Assembly: GCA_027365175.1 (NCBI GenBank)
Contig: DAHXNY010000006.1
Coordinates: forward strand, 1-47,538
From: Microcaldota archaeon
GTDB lineage: Archaea > Micrarchaeota > Micrarchaeia > Micrarchaeales > CABMGC01
Direction of reading: 5' to 3'
DNA: 47,538 nucleotides
Shown here: positions 24,545-33,818 of the stretch, piece after piece
Position numbering within the stretch: the stretch's first letter is position 1
Layout of the letters: the number at the start of each line of letters is the position of its first letter
Position numbers and translations under genes: made by a program
Notes under the pieces: model-generated
Databases searched by the model: none
What the model saw: the letters and a program-made list of their open reading frames with translations, nothing else
Told to the model about the DNA's origin: nothing

Positions 24545-24567
24545 ATCTAGAATTATTTTATTTTATT
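24545..24567. terminator. T/A-rich tract between convergent genes
   Basis: Runs of ATTTTATTTTATTTTATAAT separate the acidic mini protein from the convergent hydrolase. T-rich tracts terminate archaeal transcription, and this one can serve both strands. Confidence 0.35.
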
Positions 24568-25308
24568 TTATAATATCTTTTTGCTTTGGGCGAGGAACTG
24601 GATGACCTTGTCCGCTACTTCTTGCGGATTCGTATAATGGGGAGTGTGTTTTGCGCCTTTGATTACGAATAATTCGCTGTTTTTTATGCTGCTGTTCAGC
24701 GTATGTGCAAACTTTACAGGGATCATCATGTCCTGCTCTCCCCAGATTATCAGCGTTTGCACGCCTATCTCCGATAGCCTGTCTTTGTTTAGGTAGTCGC
24801 CCTCAATCCTGGAATAGACTATGCTCCTCAATACGTGTTCGTTTGGATTTGTCACAAGCGCTTCTTTTATCAGCTTCTCCCTGAAATCCGGATCTGCCGC
24901 AAGTCTCTCATCGTCGAATTTGTCCATTCCTGCAGAATCCTCCAGTACGAGGTTGTCGCACCTGCCGTCGATTGCAAGAGTCGCCGCTATCCATCCCCCA
25001 TATGAATGGCCCATGATGGTGGTCCGTTTCCCCTTTAGGCTTGATATCAGCTCGCCTATTGCTTCTACCTGATTCCGGATAGTATACTCTATCTCAGGTG
25101 CATCGGAGCCCCCGTGACCAAGAAGATCGATGGCGATTATGCTTAATGAACCTGGAATTTTCTCTATAAATCTTGACCATGAGAGCGAACTTGCCCCGAA
25201 ACCATGAAGAAGAATTAGAGTATCTGGAGATCCGGACTCAGAGTGCTTGTAGTAAAGCCTTCCGAGGCTTGAGCTGAAGTACGCGTCTTTCATATTCTTG
25301 TAGTCCAT
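24568..25308 (-). CDS. alpha/beta-hydrolase
   Basis: The product is 246 residues. The oxyanion region is LILLHGFGASSLSWSRF, the nucleophile elbow is GHSYGG (Ser near residue 98), the acid Asp lies in IIWGEQDMMIPV, and the catalytic His in KGAKHTPH. A cap region (about 120-180) is helical. It probably hydrolyses a small ester, thioester or C-C bond; the substrate is unknown. It is divergent from the aldo/keto reductase. Confidence 0.88.
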   Translation of the reverse strand: MDYKNMKDAYFSSSLGRLYYKHSESGSPDTLILLHGFGASSLSWSRFIEKIPGSLSIIAIDLLGHGGSDAPEIEYTIRNQVEAIGELISSLKGKRTTIMGHSYGGWIAATLAIDGRCDNLVLEDSAGMDKFDDERLAADPDFREKLIKEALVTNPNEHVLRSIVYSRIEGDYLNKDRLSEIGVQTLIIWGEQDMMIPVKFAHTLNSSIKNSELFVIKGAKHTPHYTNPQEVADKVIQFLAQSKKIL

Positions 25309-25357
25309 AATTAAGCATAGTTATTAAACTTTTAATCCTTATTAGTCTTTGAATGGG

Positions 25358-26275
25358 ATGGAAGAAAGAGAGCTTGGAAAGACAGGAGAGATGATACCTG
25401 CGCTTGGAATAGGGACATGGCAGCTTGGCAGCGACCATGCTGCGGCCATAGAGTCGCTTAAGGATGGCATGCATCTGGGCATGCGCTTCATAGACACTGC
25501 TGAGATGTACCATACTGAGGATATAGTGGGCAAGGCGATACAGGGCGAAGAGGTCTTTCTTGCAACTAAGGTATCTCCGGAGCACTTCAGGTATGCCGAT
25601 GTGAAAAAAGCTTGCGATGCGAGCCTTAAACGCCTCGGTGTTAAGCAGATAGACCTGTACCAGCTGCACTGGCCGAATAGAAGAGTGCCGATAAGCGAGA
25701 CGATGAAGGCGATGGAGGAGCTGGTGAAGGAGGGGAAGATACGCTACATAGGTGTGAGCAACTTCAGCGTAGAGGACATAAATGAGGCAAACGCGTGCCT
25801 TAAGAACAATGAGATTGTATCGAACCAGGTGCAGTACAGCCTCGCGGCAAGGGAGATAGAGAAGGAGCTTGCTAGATTCTGCAAGAAGGAGGGAGTAACG
25901 GTAATAGCATACAGCCCGCTTGCACGTGGTAGCCTGTTGGGAAAGAGCCATGGGGACATGGATCTGCTCAGGGTGATCGGGGAGAGGCATGGAAAGAGCG
26001 CAGCGCAGGTGGCACTCAACTGGGTCGTATCAAAGGACAATGTAGTGGCGATACCTAAGGCAGGCAGGCTGGAGCATATACGCGAGAATGCGAAGGCGCT
26101 TGATTTCAAGCTTGAAAGGAAGGAGATAGAGGAGCTGGAGAATTTTTTTCGTGATTACGTGAACAGGAGCTTTGTCGAGTTCGGCAAGGAGCTTGCAAAG
26201 GGCAATTCTGCGATACTTGGCAAACTGGTCTCTTTGAGGGAGAGGATAAGGCAGAGGCCAAAGAGGGCAGCATAA
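25358..26275 (+). CDS. aldo/keto reductase
   Basis: The ATG at 25358 gives 305 residues; a TTG at 25349 is less likely. The AKR tetrad is visible: Asp and Tyr in MRFIDTAEMY, Lys in EVFLATKVSP, and His in YQLHWPN. The fold continues with IRYIGVSNFSVEDI and ends with the NADPH-binding VAIPKAGRLEHIRENAKAL. It probably reduces aldehydes or ketones with NADPH. TATA-like TTATTAAACTTTTAAT lies about 30 bases upstream. Confidence 0.9.
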   Translation: MEERELGKTGEMIPALGIGTWQLGSDHAAAIESLKDGMHLGMRFIDTAEMYHTEDIVGKAIQGEEVFLATKVSPEHFRYADVKKACDASLKRLGVKQIDLYQLHWPNRRVPISETMKAMEELVKEGKIRYIGVSNFSVEDINEANACLKNNEIVSNQVQYSLAAREIEKELARFCKKEGVTVIAYSPLARGSLLGKSHGDMDLLRVIGERHGKSAAQVALNWVVSKDNVVAIPKAGRLEHIRENAKALDFKLERKEIEELENFFRDYVNRSFVEFGKELAKGNSAILGKLVSLRERIRQRPKRAA

Positions 26276-26336
26276 GGTATTTATTACAGTACAGAGTATT
26301 CCTTCTTTATTAAACTAATTATCAAGACTGGTATCG

Positions 26337-27086
26337 ATGAGGTATAACACGAAGGTCGTTGCGTACGCAATAGTAGTCTTTTTAGTGCTCGTCTACGGCG
26401 TTGCCGGCACCTATTTTATCGGTAACGGCGGAGGCTTCAACCAGAATGTAGCAACTCCGTTGAATGCGCTTTACTTTACAGTGATAACACTCAGCACGGT
26501 AGGATATGGCGACTTCTATCCGGTAAGCCCCATTGCAAAGATATTTGTAATATCGTTGATAATTATTGGATTGGGTACATTCATTTCAGCAATTACAACG
26601 TTTTCAGGTGAATTCATGAACAGGAGAATAGAGAGAATAAGCGGCAGGATATCATCCTTTGAAAGGAGAGCCCTGAACAAGCACATGGTGCTGATAGGGG
26701 ATGGGCCTACAAACCTTTACATAGCAAACAAACTTTCAGAGACCGGAGAGAGATTCATAATCATAGTAAAATCTACAGAGAGCCTTGAAAGGCTTAAGAA
26801 ATACGGCTACCTCACCTTTCAGGCAGACCTCTCTTCCGATGGGGACATGCGCGAGATGAATCTCGATAAGGCAAAGGCAGTGGTGATAGATGTAGCAGAT
26901 AACTCCACCTCTCTCTATGCTCTTGTAAGCGTAAAGGAGCTTGCAGGAAATGCGGAGATAATAGTAGTGGCACCTAATAAGGATGCTGAGCACCATCTGA
27001 AGATAGTTGCCGGCAATAGGGCGGTTGTCGTGAATCCTTCAACAATAGCAGGCAGCTTCATAAATGATAGGCTGTTCAAAGGCTGA
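26337..27086 (+). CDS. two-TM potassium channel with cytoplasmic RCK domain (second copy)
   Basis: The product is 249 residues. TM1 lies at about residues 6-28, the filter is STVGYGD near residue 58, and TM2 is at about 68-90. A charged linker (NRRIERISGRISSFERRALNKH) leads to an RCK-like domain beginning HMVLIGDGPTNLYIANKL, whose nucleotide loop is degenerate. It has the same length and layout as the channel at 928-1698, so the two are paralogues. Sua5 starts four bases after its stop. Confidence 0.88.
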   Translation: MRYNTKVVAYAIVVFLVLVYGVAGTYFIGNGGGFNQNVATPLNALYFTVITLSTVGYGDFYPVSPIAKIFVISLIIIGLGTFISAITTFSGEFMNRRIERISGRISSFERRALNKHMVLIGDGPTNLYIANKLSETGERFIIIVKSTESLERLKKYGYLTFQADLSSDGDMREMNLDKAKAVVIDVADNSTSLYALVSVKELAGNAEIIVVAPNKDAEHHLKIVAGNRAVVVNPSTIAGSFINDRLFKG

Positions 27087-27090
27087 GCGC

Positions 27091-28152
27091 ATGAAGACTG
27101 TGGTCTGCAAGACAGATCCTAAAAGACCTTCTGCAAAAGCCATAGGTGTCGCTGCAGAGGCGATACTTAGAGGCAGGCTGGTTGTCTTTCCCACAGAGAC
27201 AGTGTACGGGATAGGTGCAAACGCATTCGATGATAAAGCATGCAGGGAGGTATACAGGGTGAAGGGCAGGGCCTCTGACAATCCGCTTATTGTACATGTA
27301 TACAGCGTAGAGGATGCATTAAAATTGGGCAGGTTTAACAGAGAGCATGCAAAGACACTCGGCAGAATATGGCCTGGCCCTCTTACTGTGATAGTAAAGG
27401 GCAGAGGAAGACTTCCTGAAACGGTAACCGCAGGCCTCGACAGCGTAGCTATAAGATGCCCCAGGGGCAATGTGATAAGGTCGATTATGAAGACAGCGGG
27501 AGTGCCGATAGCTGCGCCAAGCGCTAACATATCGACAAAACCTTCATCGACAAAAGGGGAGCATGCAATCGGCTACTTCATAGGAAAGGTATCTGTGATA
27601 ATAGACGGAGGGGAAGCCGATTATGGGATAGAATCGACGATACTTGACCTCAGGAGCTTCAGGATACTCAGGCCCGGGGCCTTCACCCCTGAACAGATAG
27701 AGAGGGCTTTTGGAAGGAAGCCCATACTCGGCAGGATTGCCAGAGGAACAGCAGGCGCGAAGAGAGCGATAAGCCCTGGTACAAAGTACAGGCATTATGC
27801 ACCACTCACACCATTGTTCGTTTATACCGGCGACAGAAAAGCTGTTCGCAGCATGATAAGGCCATTTGGAAAGAGTGCCGCGTTCATAGGCTCTGATGAG
27901 AGCTGCTCTTTCTTGAAAGGCACAGGAGTAAGGCCCATCTCATTGGGCCCGGCTAAAAGCTTGCGTATTCGCGTTCATAGGCTCTTTGACAAGCTCATAG
28001 AGCTTGATTCTCTCGGAGTGGATTTTGCAGTAATAGAACAGTTCCCTGAACATGGCCTCGGTTATTCCGCAATGAACAGGCTGCGCAAGGCTTCTGACCA
28101 TAAGAGCTTCTCAAACCTTGAGGAGCTGAAGAAACTGCTTGAGAATAAATGA
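27091..28152 (+). CDS. threonylcarbamoyl-AMP synthase (Sua5 type)
   Basis: The ATG at 27091 gives 353 residues; an upstream in-frame start overlaps the channel. The YrdC domain (about residues 1-200) has PTETVYGIGANAFD, VKGRASDNPLIVHV, RIWPGPLTVIVKG and APSANIS motifs that bind ATP, threonine and bicarbonate. The linker with SPGTKYRHYAP and the C-terminal Rossmann-like Sua5 domain follow, as in S. tokodaii Sua5. It makes threonylcarbamoyl-AMP for t6A; KEOPS (see the Pcc1-like gene at 2354) does the transfer. Confidence 0.95.
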   Translation: MKTVVCKTDPKRPSAKAIGVAAEAILRGRLVVFPTETVYGIGANAFDDKACREVYRVKGRASDNPLIVHVYSVEDALKLGRFNREHAKTLGRIWPGPLTVIVKGRGRLPETVTAGLDSVAIRCPRGNVIRSIMKTAGVPIAAPSANISTKPSSTKGEHAIGYFIGKVSVIIDGGEADYGIESTILDLRSFRILRPGAFTPEQIERAFGRKPILGRIARGTAGAKRAISPGTKYRHYAPLTPLFVYTGDRKAVRSMIRPFGKSAAFIGSDESCSFLKGTGVRPISLGPAKSLRIRVHRLFDKLIELDSLGVDFAVIEQFPEHGLGYSAMNRLRKASDHKSFSNLEELKKLLENK

Positions 28153-28190
28153 ATTATTATTAATTTGGATTCAATTCTCTTTGATGCTCT

Positions 28191-29204
28191 ATGAAGATAC
28201 TTGGATTCAACAACATATCTAATGTAATGCGTCTTGAACCCGAGAGTTTTGACGACCTGTACCTACTTGCGGTAGTGATAAACCAGGGAGATGAGGTAGA
28301 TGGTAAGAGCACCCGCAGGTTCAGGCCAAGCGAAGGGGATAAGGGAGAGCAGAAGGAGATAAGAGTAAGGATAGCTGTAGAAAAGGCAGAGATAGACAGG
28401 AGCGCCTTCAGGTTAAGGGTTTCCGGGAAGATAATAGACGGAAGCCCGCTTGAATTCATAAGTATGGGCAGCTATCACACCCTGAACATAGAGCCCAGAG
28501 ATGTAATCTCTGTGCATAAGGAGGAGTGGAAGGAATACATAATGAGAAGGCTCAAGGAAGCCGTCGCGGAAGCAAGGAAGGCCAGGCTTGGCGTAGTTGC
28601 CATGGATGAGGAAAAGGCATCTTTCGCATACATAAAAGGATACGGGATAGACATCTTCTCGGAGATATACAGCAAACTAAGCAAGAAGATGAATGAGAAG
28701 GAGTATAAGAAGCAGAAAGAGGCCTTCTTCGACTCTGTAATAAGCACCGTGAATAATATGCCTGTAGATGTGGTGGTCATAGGGGGGCCCGGATTCACCA
28801 AGGATGACATGAAGAAGTATATGGATAGCAATAGGAAGAGCATTGAGAAAAGGGTCTCGTATGTGCAGGCAAGCGATGCGGAGCGCTCGGGGATAAGAGA
28901 GATAATGCAGAGCGAGGCTGTTGCAAAGCTCCTTGAAAATGAGAGGGTGAAGAAAGAATTCTGGTATCTCAACATGTTCCTTAGCGGACTCGTATCGGGA
29001 AGGTCTGTTTACGGCGCCGACAACATAGAGCGCATGGTAGACGAGATTAAGCTGGTGATGGTCAATGACAACGTGCTCAATGAAAAGGAGGTTAAGAAGG
29101 TGCTTGATGTCGCAGACGCTCATGGAGTGAAGATAGAGATATTCAATTCAGGAGATGACGCTGGCATGCAGCTCGTAAGGTTCAAGGGCATAGCTGCCAT
29201 ATAA
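28191..29204 (+). CDS. pelA: pelota (aPelota/Dom34) ribosome-rescue factor
   Basis: The product is 337 residues. The N-terminal Sm-like domain has ESFDDLYLLAVVINQGDEVDGKSTRR, the eRF1_1-like region that enters the A site. The central domain includes VVVIGGPGFTKDDMKKYM, and the C-terminal eRF1_3 domain includes RSVYGADNIERMVDEIKLVMVNDNVL. It lacks the GGQ of eRF1, as expected for pelota. It releases stalled ribosomes together with aEF1A and ABCE1. It follows Sua5 by 38 bases. Confidence 0.95.
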   Translation: MKILGFNNISNVMRLEPESFDDLYLLAVVINQGDEVDGKSTRRFRPSEGDKGEQKEIRVRIAVEKAEIDRSAFRLRVSGKIIDGSPLEFISMGSYHTLNIEPRDVISVHKEEWKEYIMRRLKEAVAEARKARLGVVAMDEEKASFAYIKGYGIDIFSEIYSKLSKKMNEKEYKKQKEAFFDSVISTVNNMPVDVVVIGGPGFTKDDMKKYMDSNRKSIEKRVSYVQASDAERSGIREIMQSEAVAKLLENERVKKEFWYLNMFLSGLVSGRSVYGADNIERMVDEIKLVMVNDNVLNEKEVKKVLDVADAHGVKIEIFNSGDDAGMQLVRFKGIAAI

Positions 29205-29259
29205 ATAATTACAGTGCATTCAAGAGCGCATGCAAACGGTGTCCGATGACATTGACAGA

Positions 29260-30297
29260 TTATATGGTATCCAATCCTATGTCGTTATGCCTTGGCTCAT
29301 CCTTCCCTACCACTGATGAACCTCTTACCCCCGTAAATATGGCTATTACCTCTATCATGTCCCCGTATTCGGGGTCAAGCCTTGCACCCCATATGACGTT
29401 TGCATTTGGTGCAGACCTCTCTGTCAGCTTTGTGCCTATCTGGTTAGCCTCTCCGAGAGTCAGGCTCTTGCCTCCGGTTATGTGCAGAAGCACACCTGTG
29501 GCGTCGCTATAGTCGACATCAAGCAGCTTGTTCTTGAGCGTGTTTTGCACCACTTCCTCTACGCGGTGCGCGCCTGAAGCGGATCCTACGCTTATCACTG
29601 CCATGCCCCCGCTGTTCATTATCGACCTTACGTCTGCATAATCAGTATTTATCAGGCTTGGCTGGATTATGGCCTCGGTTATTCCGCGCACTGCCTTTGC
29701 CGTTATCTCGTCCGCTAGGGCAAAGGTCTTTTCTATAGGAAGGTTTGGATAGAGCTGAACCAGCCTCTGGTTGTCTATCACTATCAATGTGTCGACGTTG
29801 TTCTTCAGCTTGTCTATACCCTTTCTTGCCGTGTCGAGCCTGACTCTCTCCAATGCGAATGGTATTGTCACTACTCCTACTACTATTGATCCCGCATCCT
29901 TCGCTATTCTCCCGACTATAGGGGCTGCCCCTGTTCCTGTTCCTCCTCCCATGCCTGCGCACAGGAAGGTCAGGTTCATATCTCTAAGCAGCAGCTCTAT
30001 GTCCATCCTTGACATCTCAGCAGCCTTCTCCCCGACTTCAGGGTACCCTCCTGCCCCTAGCCCGTGAGTAAGTGAATTTCCAAGCATAAGCGTCTTTATG
30101 TTCGTCTTCATCGTATTAAGCTGCTTTCCGTCTGTGTTGAATGCAAACAAGCTTGCGCCCTTTATGTCCATGCCGCTTATCCTGTGTACAGTATTGTTTC
30201 CGCCGCCGCCTACCCCGACAACACATATCCTCGGCTTAAACATTTCATAATCAGCCATCATTTCCTGCTTCTGCTTTTCTATATCGTATTCAAACAT
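29260..30297 (-). CDS. ftsZ: cell-division protein FtsZ
   Basis: The product is 345 residues. After a 22-residue extension, RICVVGVGGGGNNTVHRI begins the GTPase fold. The tubulin signature GGGTGTG is in FLCAGMGGGTGTGAAPIVG, and the T7 loop NTDYADVRSIM carries the Asp that completes the GTP site of the next subunit. GDMIEVIAIFTGV lies near the C-terminus. This is the archaeal FtsZ1 type. It forms the contractile ring. It is divergent from PolX and convergent with pelota. Confidence 0.96.
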   Translation of the reverse strand: MFEYDIEKQKQEMMADYEMFKPRICVVGVGGGGNNTVHRISGMDIKGASLFAFNTDGKQLNTMKTNIKTLMLGNSLTHGLGAGGYPEVGEKAAEMSRMDIELLLRDMNLTFLCAGMGGGTGTGAAPIVGRIAKDAGSIVVGVVTIPFALERVRLDTARKGIDKLKNNVDTLIVIDNQRLVQLYPNLPIEKTFALADEITAKAVRGITEAIIQPSLINTDYADVRSIMNSGGMAVISVGSASGAHRVEEVVQNTLKNKLLDVDYSDATGVLLHITGGKSLTLGEANQIGTKLTERSAPNANVIWGARLDPEYGDMIEVIAIFTGVRGSSVVGKDEPRHNDIGLDTI

Positions 30298-30398
30298 AAC
30301 ATTACCCTTATAGGTACTTTATATCTAAGAATAAATAGCTTTCTCTTCTGCCTGCATATCCATGTAGGTTTTATTATTCTTGCAAACCTGATGTTAGT

Positions 30399-32126
30399 GT
30401 GGACAACAAGAGGATCTCTGAGATACTTGAGGAGATAGGGGATATATTAGAGGTAGAGGGAAAGAGAAGCAGGTTTGAGGTCCTTGCTTATAGAAAGGCG
30501 GCAATGACGATTGAGACCTTGCAGGAGAGAGCCGAAGATATATACAAAAAAGATGGCATAGAAGGATTGATGGAGCTGCAGGGGATAGGCAAGGGCATTG
30601 CAGGAGGGATAGCAGAACTGATAGACACCGGGCACATGAAGAAGTATGACACTCTGAAGAAGAGCTTCCCGGTAGACTTCAATACGCTTACAAGGATACA
30701 GGGATTGGGGGCAAAGAAGGCCTATAAGCTGTACAGAGAGCTCAGCATAAAGAATATCGATGAACTGAAGAAGGCGGTGCATGAACACAGGATAATGGAT
30801 CTTGAGGGCTTCGGGGAGAAGAGTGAGCTTGAGATAGGAAAGGGTCTTGCATTGCTCGAATCGAATAGCGGGAGGATGCTGCTCGGCAGGGCGCTTCCGG
30901 AAGCTGAGAAGATAATCGCACAGCTCCGAGAGTCAGGGCTTGCAGAAAGAGCGGAGCTTGCAGGCTCTGCAAGAAGGATGCGTGAAACAGTAGGGGATCT
31001 TGACATACTTGTGACTACCAGGAACCCTGAGAAGATGACAGATTTTTTTGTATCCCTCAAAGAGGTAGACAGGATAATCCTGAGAGGCCCTACAAAGACG
31101 ACAGTCCTGCTCAAGATAGGGATAAACTGCGACCTGCGGGTTGTGGGGACAGAGAGCTTCGGAGCGGCGATGCAGTATTTTATCGGCAACAAGGACCATA
31201 ATGTTAAGGTGCGCGAGATAGCCATTAAGAAAGGCTACAAGCTCAATGAATACGGGCTGTTTGACAGGAAGGGGAAGAGCATAGCGGCAGCTGATGAGAA
31301 GGAGGTATACGCAAAGCTCGGCATGCAGTACATGCCCCCTGAAATGCGCGAGAATCGCGGGGAGATAGAGCTCAGCCTTAAGGGAAAGATACCTGGACTC
31401 GTGGAGTTGGGCGACATAAAAGGGGATCTTCACGCCCATACCGACCATAGCGACGGCACATACGGCATGGCAGATATGGCAGCAGCGGCTAAAGGATACG
31501 GCTTGAGTTATATTGGGATAACAGACCATACAAAGAATGAGAGGATAGCGAACGGGATGGATGATAAGCAATTTGTGAAGCATTTTGAGGAGATGGACAG
31601 GGTTAATGACAAGCTTGATGGCATACGGTTGCTGAAAGGCGCCGAGATAGACATACTGAAGGACGGAAGCCTGGATCTCGGGAGGCAGACTTTGGAGATG
31701 ATGGATTACAGGCTTGCAAGCGTGCATACGAACCTGAAGATGACGAGAGAGGAGATGACAAAGAGGGTGGTGAAGGCGCTCTCAGGCGGCTATGTGGACA
31801 TAATGGGACATCCGACAGACAGGCTGATAGGAACCAGGGACCCTATAAACATGGATCTTGACAAGGTATTTGAGGTGGCGCATGACAATGGAGTTATTAT
31901 GGAGATTGACTCCTTCCCAGAGAGGCTCGACCTTGGCGATGAAAACATAATCAGGGCTAAGAAGCATGGCTTGCTGTTCTCCTTAGACAGCGATTCGCAT
32001 AGCACGGACCACTTCGGTGTACTAAGGTATGGAATAGGCACCGCAAGAAGAGGGTGGCTCCTTAAGGAAGACGTGGTTAACACGCTCCCTGTAGAGAAGC
32101 TCCTCAAGCACTTCAAGAAGTTCTAG
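30399..32126 (+). CDS. polX: PolX-type DNA polymerase with PHP nuclease domain
   Basis: The product is 575 residues from a GTG. The N-terminal 150 residues hold helix-hairpin-helix motifs (LMELQGIGKGIAGGI, LTRIQGLGAKKAY, DLEGFGEKSELEIG). The nucleotidyltransferase active site is ETVGDLDILV, with NCDLRVV as the third Asp. Residues about 335-575 form a PHP domain with the metal motifs GDLHAHTDHSDGTYG, ITDHTKN, KGAEIDIL, SVHTNL, MGHPT and DSDSHS. The pair gives gap-filling synthesis and 3'-5' or AP processing in base-excision repair. Confidence 0.95.
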   Translation: MDNKRISEILEEIGDILEVEGKRSRFEVLAYRKAAMTIETLQERAEDIYKKDGIEGLMELQGIGKGIAGGIAELIDTGHMKKYDTLKKSFPVDFNTLTRIQGLGAKKAYKLYRELSIKNIDELKKAVHEHRIMDLEGFGEKSELEIGKGLALLESNSGRMLLGRALPEAEKIIAQLRESGLAERAELAGSARRMRETVGDLDILVTTRNPEKMTDFFVSLKEVDRIILRGPTKTTVLLKIGINCDLRVVGTESFGAAMQYFIGNKDHNVKVREIAIKKGYKLNEYGLFDRKGKSIAAADEKEVYAKLGMQYMPPEMRENRGEIELSLKGKIPGLVELGDIKGDLHAHTDHSDGTYGMADMAAAAKGYGLSYIGITDHTKNERIANGMDDKQFVKHFEEMDRVNDKLDGIRLLKGAEIDILKDGSLDLGRQTLEMMDYRLASVHTNLKMTREEMTKRVVKALSGGYVDIMGHPTDRLIGTRDPINMDLDKVFEVAHDNGVIMEIDSFPERLDLGDENIIRAKKHGLLFSLDSDSHSTDHFGVLRYGIGTARRGWLLKEDVVNTLPVEKLLKHFKKF

Positions 32127-33395
32127 TCAATACCATCCGCGGGTCTTCATCGCGGCAGCAACCCTGCTTACCGCTATTATATATGCAGCCTCCCTGGGAG
32201 TCAACTTCTTCCCTTTTGCCGCGTATTCCGTCTGTGTCTTCATCACGTCGTGGAAGGATCTTGTCACTATCTTGTCCAGCTTCGAGTATACCTCGTCTAT
32301 GTCCCAGTAATAGCCCTGCAGGTTCTGCACCCACTCGAAGTATGAGACTATGACCCCTCCTGAATTAACAAGGAAGTCAGGAAGATCCACTATCCCTTTC
32401 TCAAAGAGTATCTCATCGGCTTCAGGAGTTACAGGACCGTTTGCAAGCTCTAGAAGCAGTGGCACATTTATCTTGTCTGCATTGCTTCCGGTTATCTGGT
32501 TCTCCATCGCTGCCGGTATCAGCACGTCAGCCTTGAGCTCAAGCAGCTTCTCGTTTGATATCTTCTCTGCGTTTTTGTCTGCATATCCCTGTATGCTTCC
32601 GGTCTTCTCCTTTGCGGCATCCAGCTTTGCAAGGTCAAGGCCGTCTTCGGAATAGATGCCGCCCTTCGAATCGCTTATTGCAATTACATTTGCTCCTATA
32701 TTATGCGCAAGTTCGAAGGCGAATTTGCCTGCGTTTCCGAATCCCTGTATTATCACCTTCGCGCCCTTCAGATTTATCTTAAGCTTGTTTGCCGCTTCTC
32801 TCATCACATACATGCCGCCCATTGCCGTCGAGTCAAACCTGCCTTCAGATCCCCATACCTCTACGGGCTTGCCTGTGAGTACGCCGAATGAATTATATCC
32901 CTTTAAAGCGCTGTACTCATCCATCATCCATGCCATTATCTGCGGGTTGGTGTACACATCTGGTGCAAGTATGTCAGTCTCAGGGCCTATCTCCCTCTGG
33001 ATAGAGCGTATATAACCTCTTGACATCCGCTCCACTTCGGAATCGCTCATTTTCTTGGTGTCGCATATTATTCCTCCCTTTCCTCCTCCGAAAGGAAGAT
33101 TTGCGAGAGAGCACTTCCATGTCATCCATGCGGAGAGCGCCTTTACAGTGTCTATGTTTTCCTGCGGATGGTATCTCACTCCGCCCTTTGCAGGTCCGCG
33201 TGCCGTATTGTATCTTACTCTGAAACCGGTGAATACCTCCACGGAACCGTCGTCCATACGTACGGGCATGGTTGTCTCCAGGGTGTTCATAGGTTCTCGC
33301 AGTATCGCGTGGGCAGTCTTGTCAAGCTGCATCTTCTCTGCTGCCTTGTCCAACTGTAGCTGTGAAATCTTGAAAGGGTTTAGTTCTTCAGCCAT
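32127..33395 (-). CDS. gdhA: glutamate dehydrogenase (Glu/Leu/Phe/Val family)
   Basis: The product is 422 residues, the normal archaeal length. The catalytic Lys is in LPFGGGKGGI, the substrate-binding GFRVRYNTARGPAKGGVRYHP precedes it, and the Rossmann loop is IIQGFGNAGKFAFELA. A C-terminal helix contains NSGGVIVSYFEW. It interconverts glutamate and 2-oxoglutarate plus ammonia; cofactor preference is not clear from the dinucleotide loop. It is convergent with PolX. Confidence 0.95.
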   Translation of the reverse strand: MAEELNPFKISQLQLDKAAEKMQLDKTAHAILREPMNTLETTMPVRMDDGSVEVFTGFRVRYNTARGPAKGGVRYHPQENIDTVKALSAWMTWKCSLANLPFGGGKGGIICDTKKMSDSEVERMSRGYIRSIQREIGPETDILAPDVYTNPQIMAWMMDEYSALKGYNSFGVLTGKPVEVWGSEGRFDSTAMGGMYVMREAANKLKINLKGAKVIIQGFGNAGKFAFELAHNIGANVIAISDSKGGIYSEDGLDLAKLDAAKEKTGSIQGYADKNAEKISNEKLLELKADVLIPAAMENQITGSNADKINVPLLLELANGPVTPEADEILFEKGIVDLPDFLVNSGGVIVSYFEWVQNLQGYYWDIDEVYSKLDKIVTRSFHDVMKTQTEYAAKGKKLTPREAAYIIAVSRVAAAMKTRGWY

Positions 33396-33452
33396 TTTAT
33401 CACTTGATATATTTGCTTAAATATATGCATTGAAATTGATAAAGATTATTTG

Positions 33453-33815
33453 TCAGGAATTATAGTATTCCGCCAGTCTCTCGCAAAGGGAGTTTATATC
33501 ATTTTCAACCGCTGACCTTCCCTTCTTCTTTACTATGCTCTCTATTATGTCATTATACAGCATCCCTTCTTCTATGTGTTTCTTCACTTCGCCAACATCT
33601 CCCGAGTATCTGCCGTTCATGTACTTGCTTACAGCTGCCTGCGCTATGCCTAGTTCAGCAGCTATGCTCTCCTGGCCGTATCCCATATCCGAAAGCTTCT
33701 CTGCAACAGATGCCCTTACAGCAGGAAGCATGAGATTGGTTATGTGCATGCAGTACATCTGCCCGAGCTTCTTCGGATTCAACATAGTAGATTTGTCCTT
33801 TTCCTGCATATTCAA
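33453..33815 (-). CDS. XRE-like helix-turn-helix regulator (COG2522 type)
   Basis: The product is 118-120 residues, from the TTG at 33815 or the ATG at 33809. Archaeal features are the N-terminal MLPAVRASVAEKLSDMGYGQESIAAELGIAQAAVSKYMNG, in which the Q-E-S-I-A-A-E-L-G-I-A-Q-A-A-V-S-K-Y segment is the recognition HTH. The C-terminal half is charged and probably dimerises. Lying three bases after the RpiB-fold gene, it is co-transcribed with it. Confidence 0.8.
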   Translation of the reverse strand: MNMQEKDKSTMLNPKKLGQMYCMHITNLMLPAVRASVAEKLSDMGYGQESIAAELGIAQAAVSKYMNGRYSGDVGEVKKHIEEGMLYNDIIESIVKKKGRSAVENDINSLCERLAEYYNS

Positions 33816-33818
33816 TAC

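Noticed and set aside
29205-29259. Possible gene between pelota and FtsZ
   Set aside because: The 55-base gap is only the convergent 3' region of both genes.
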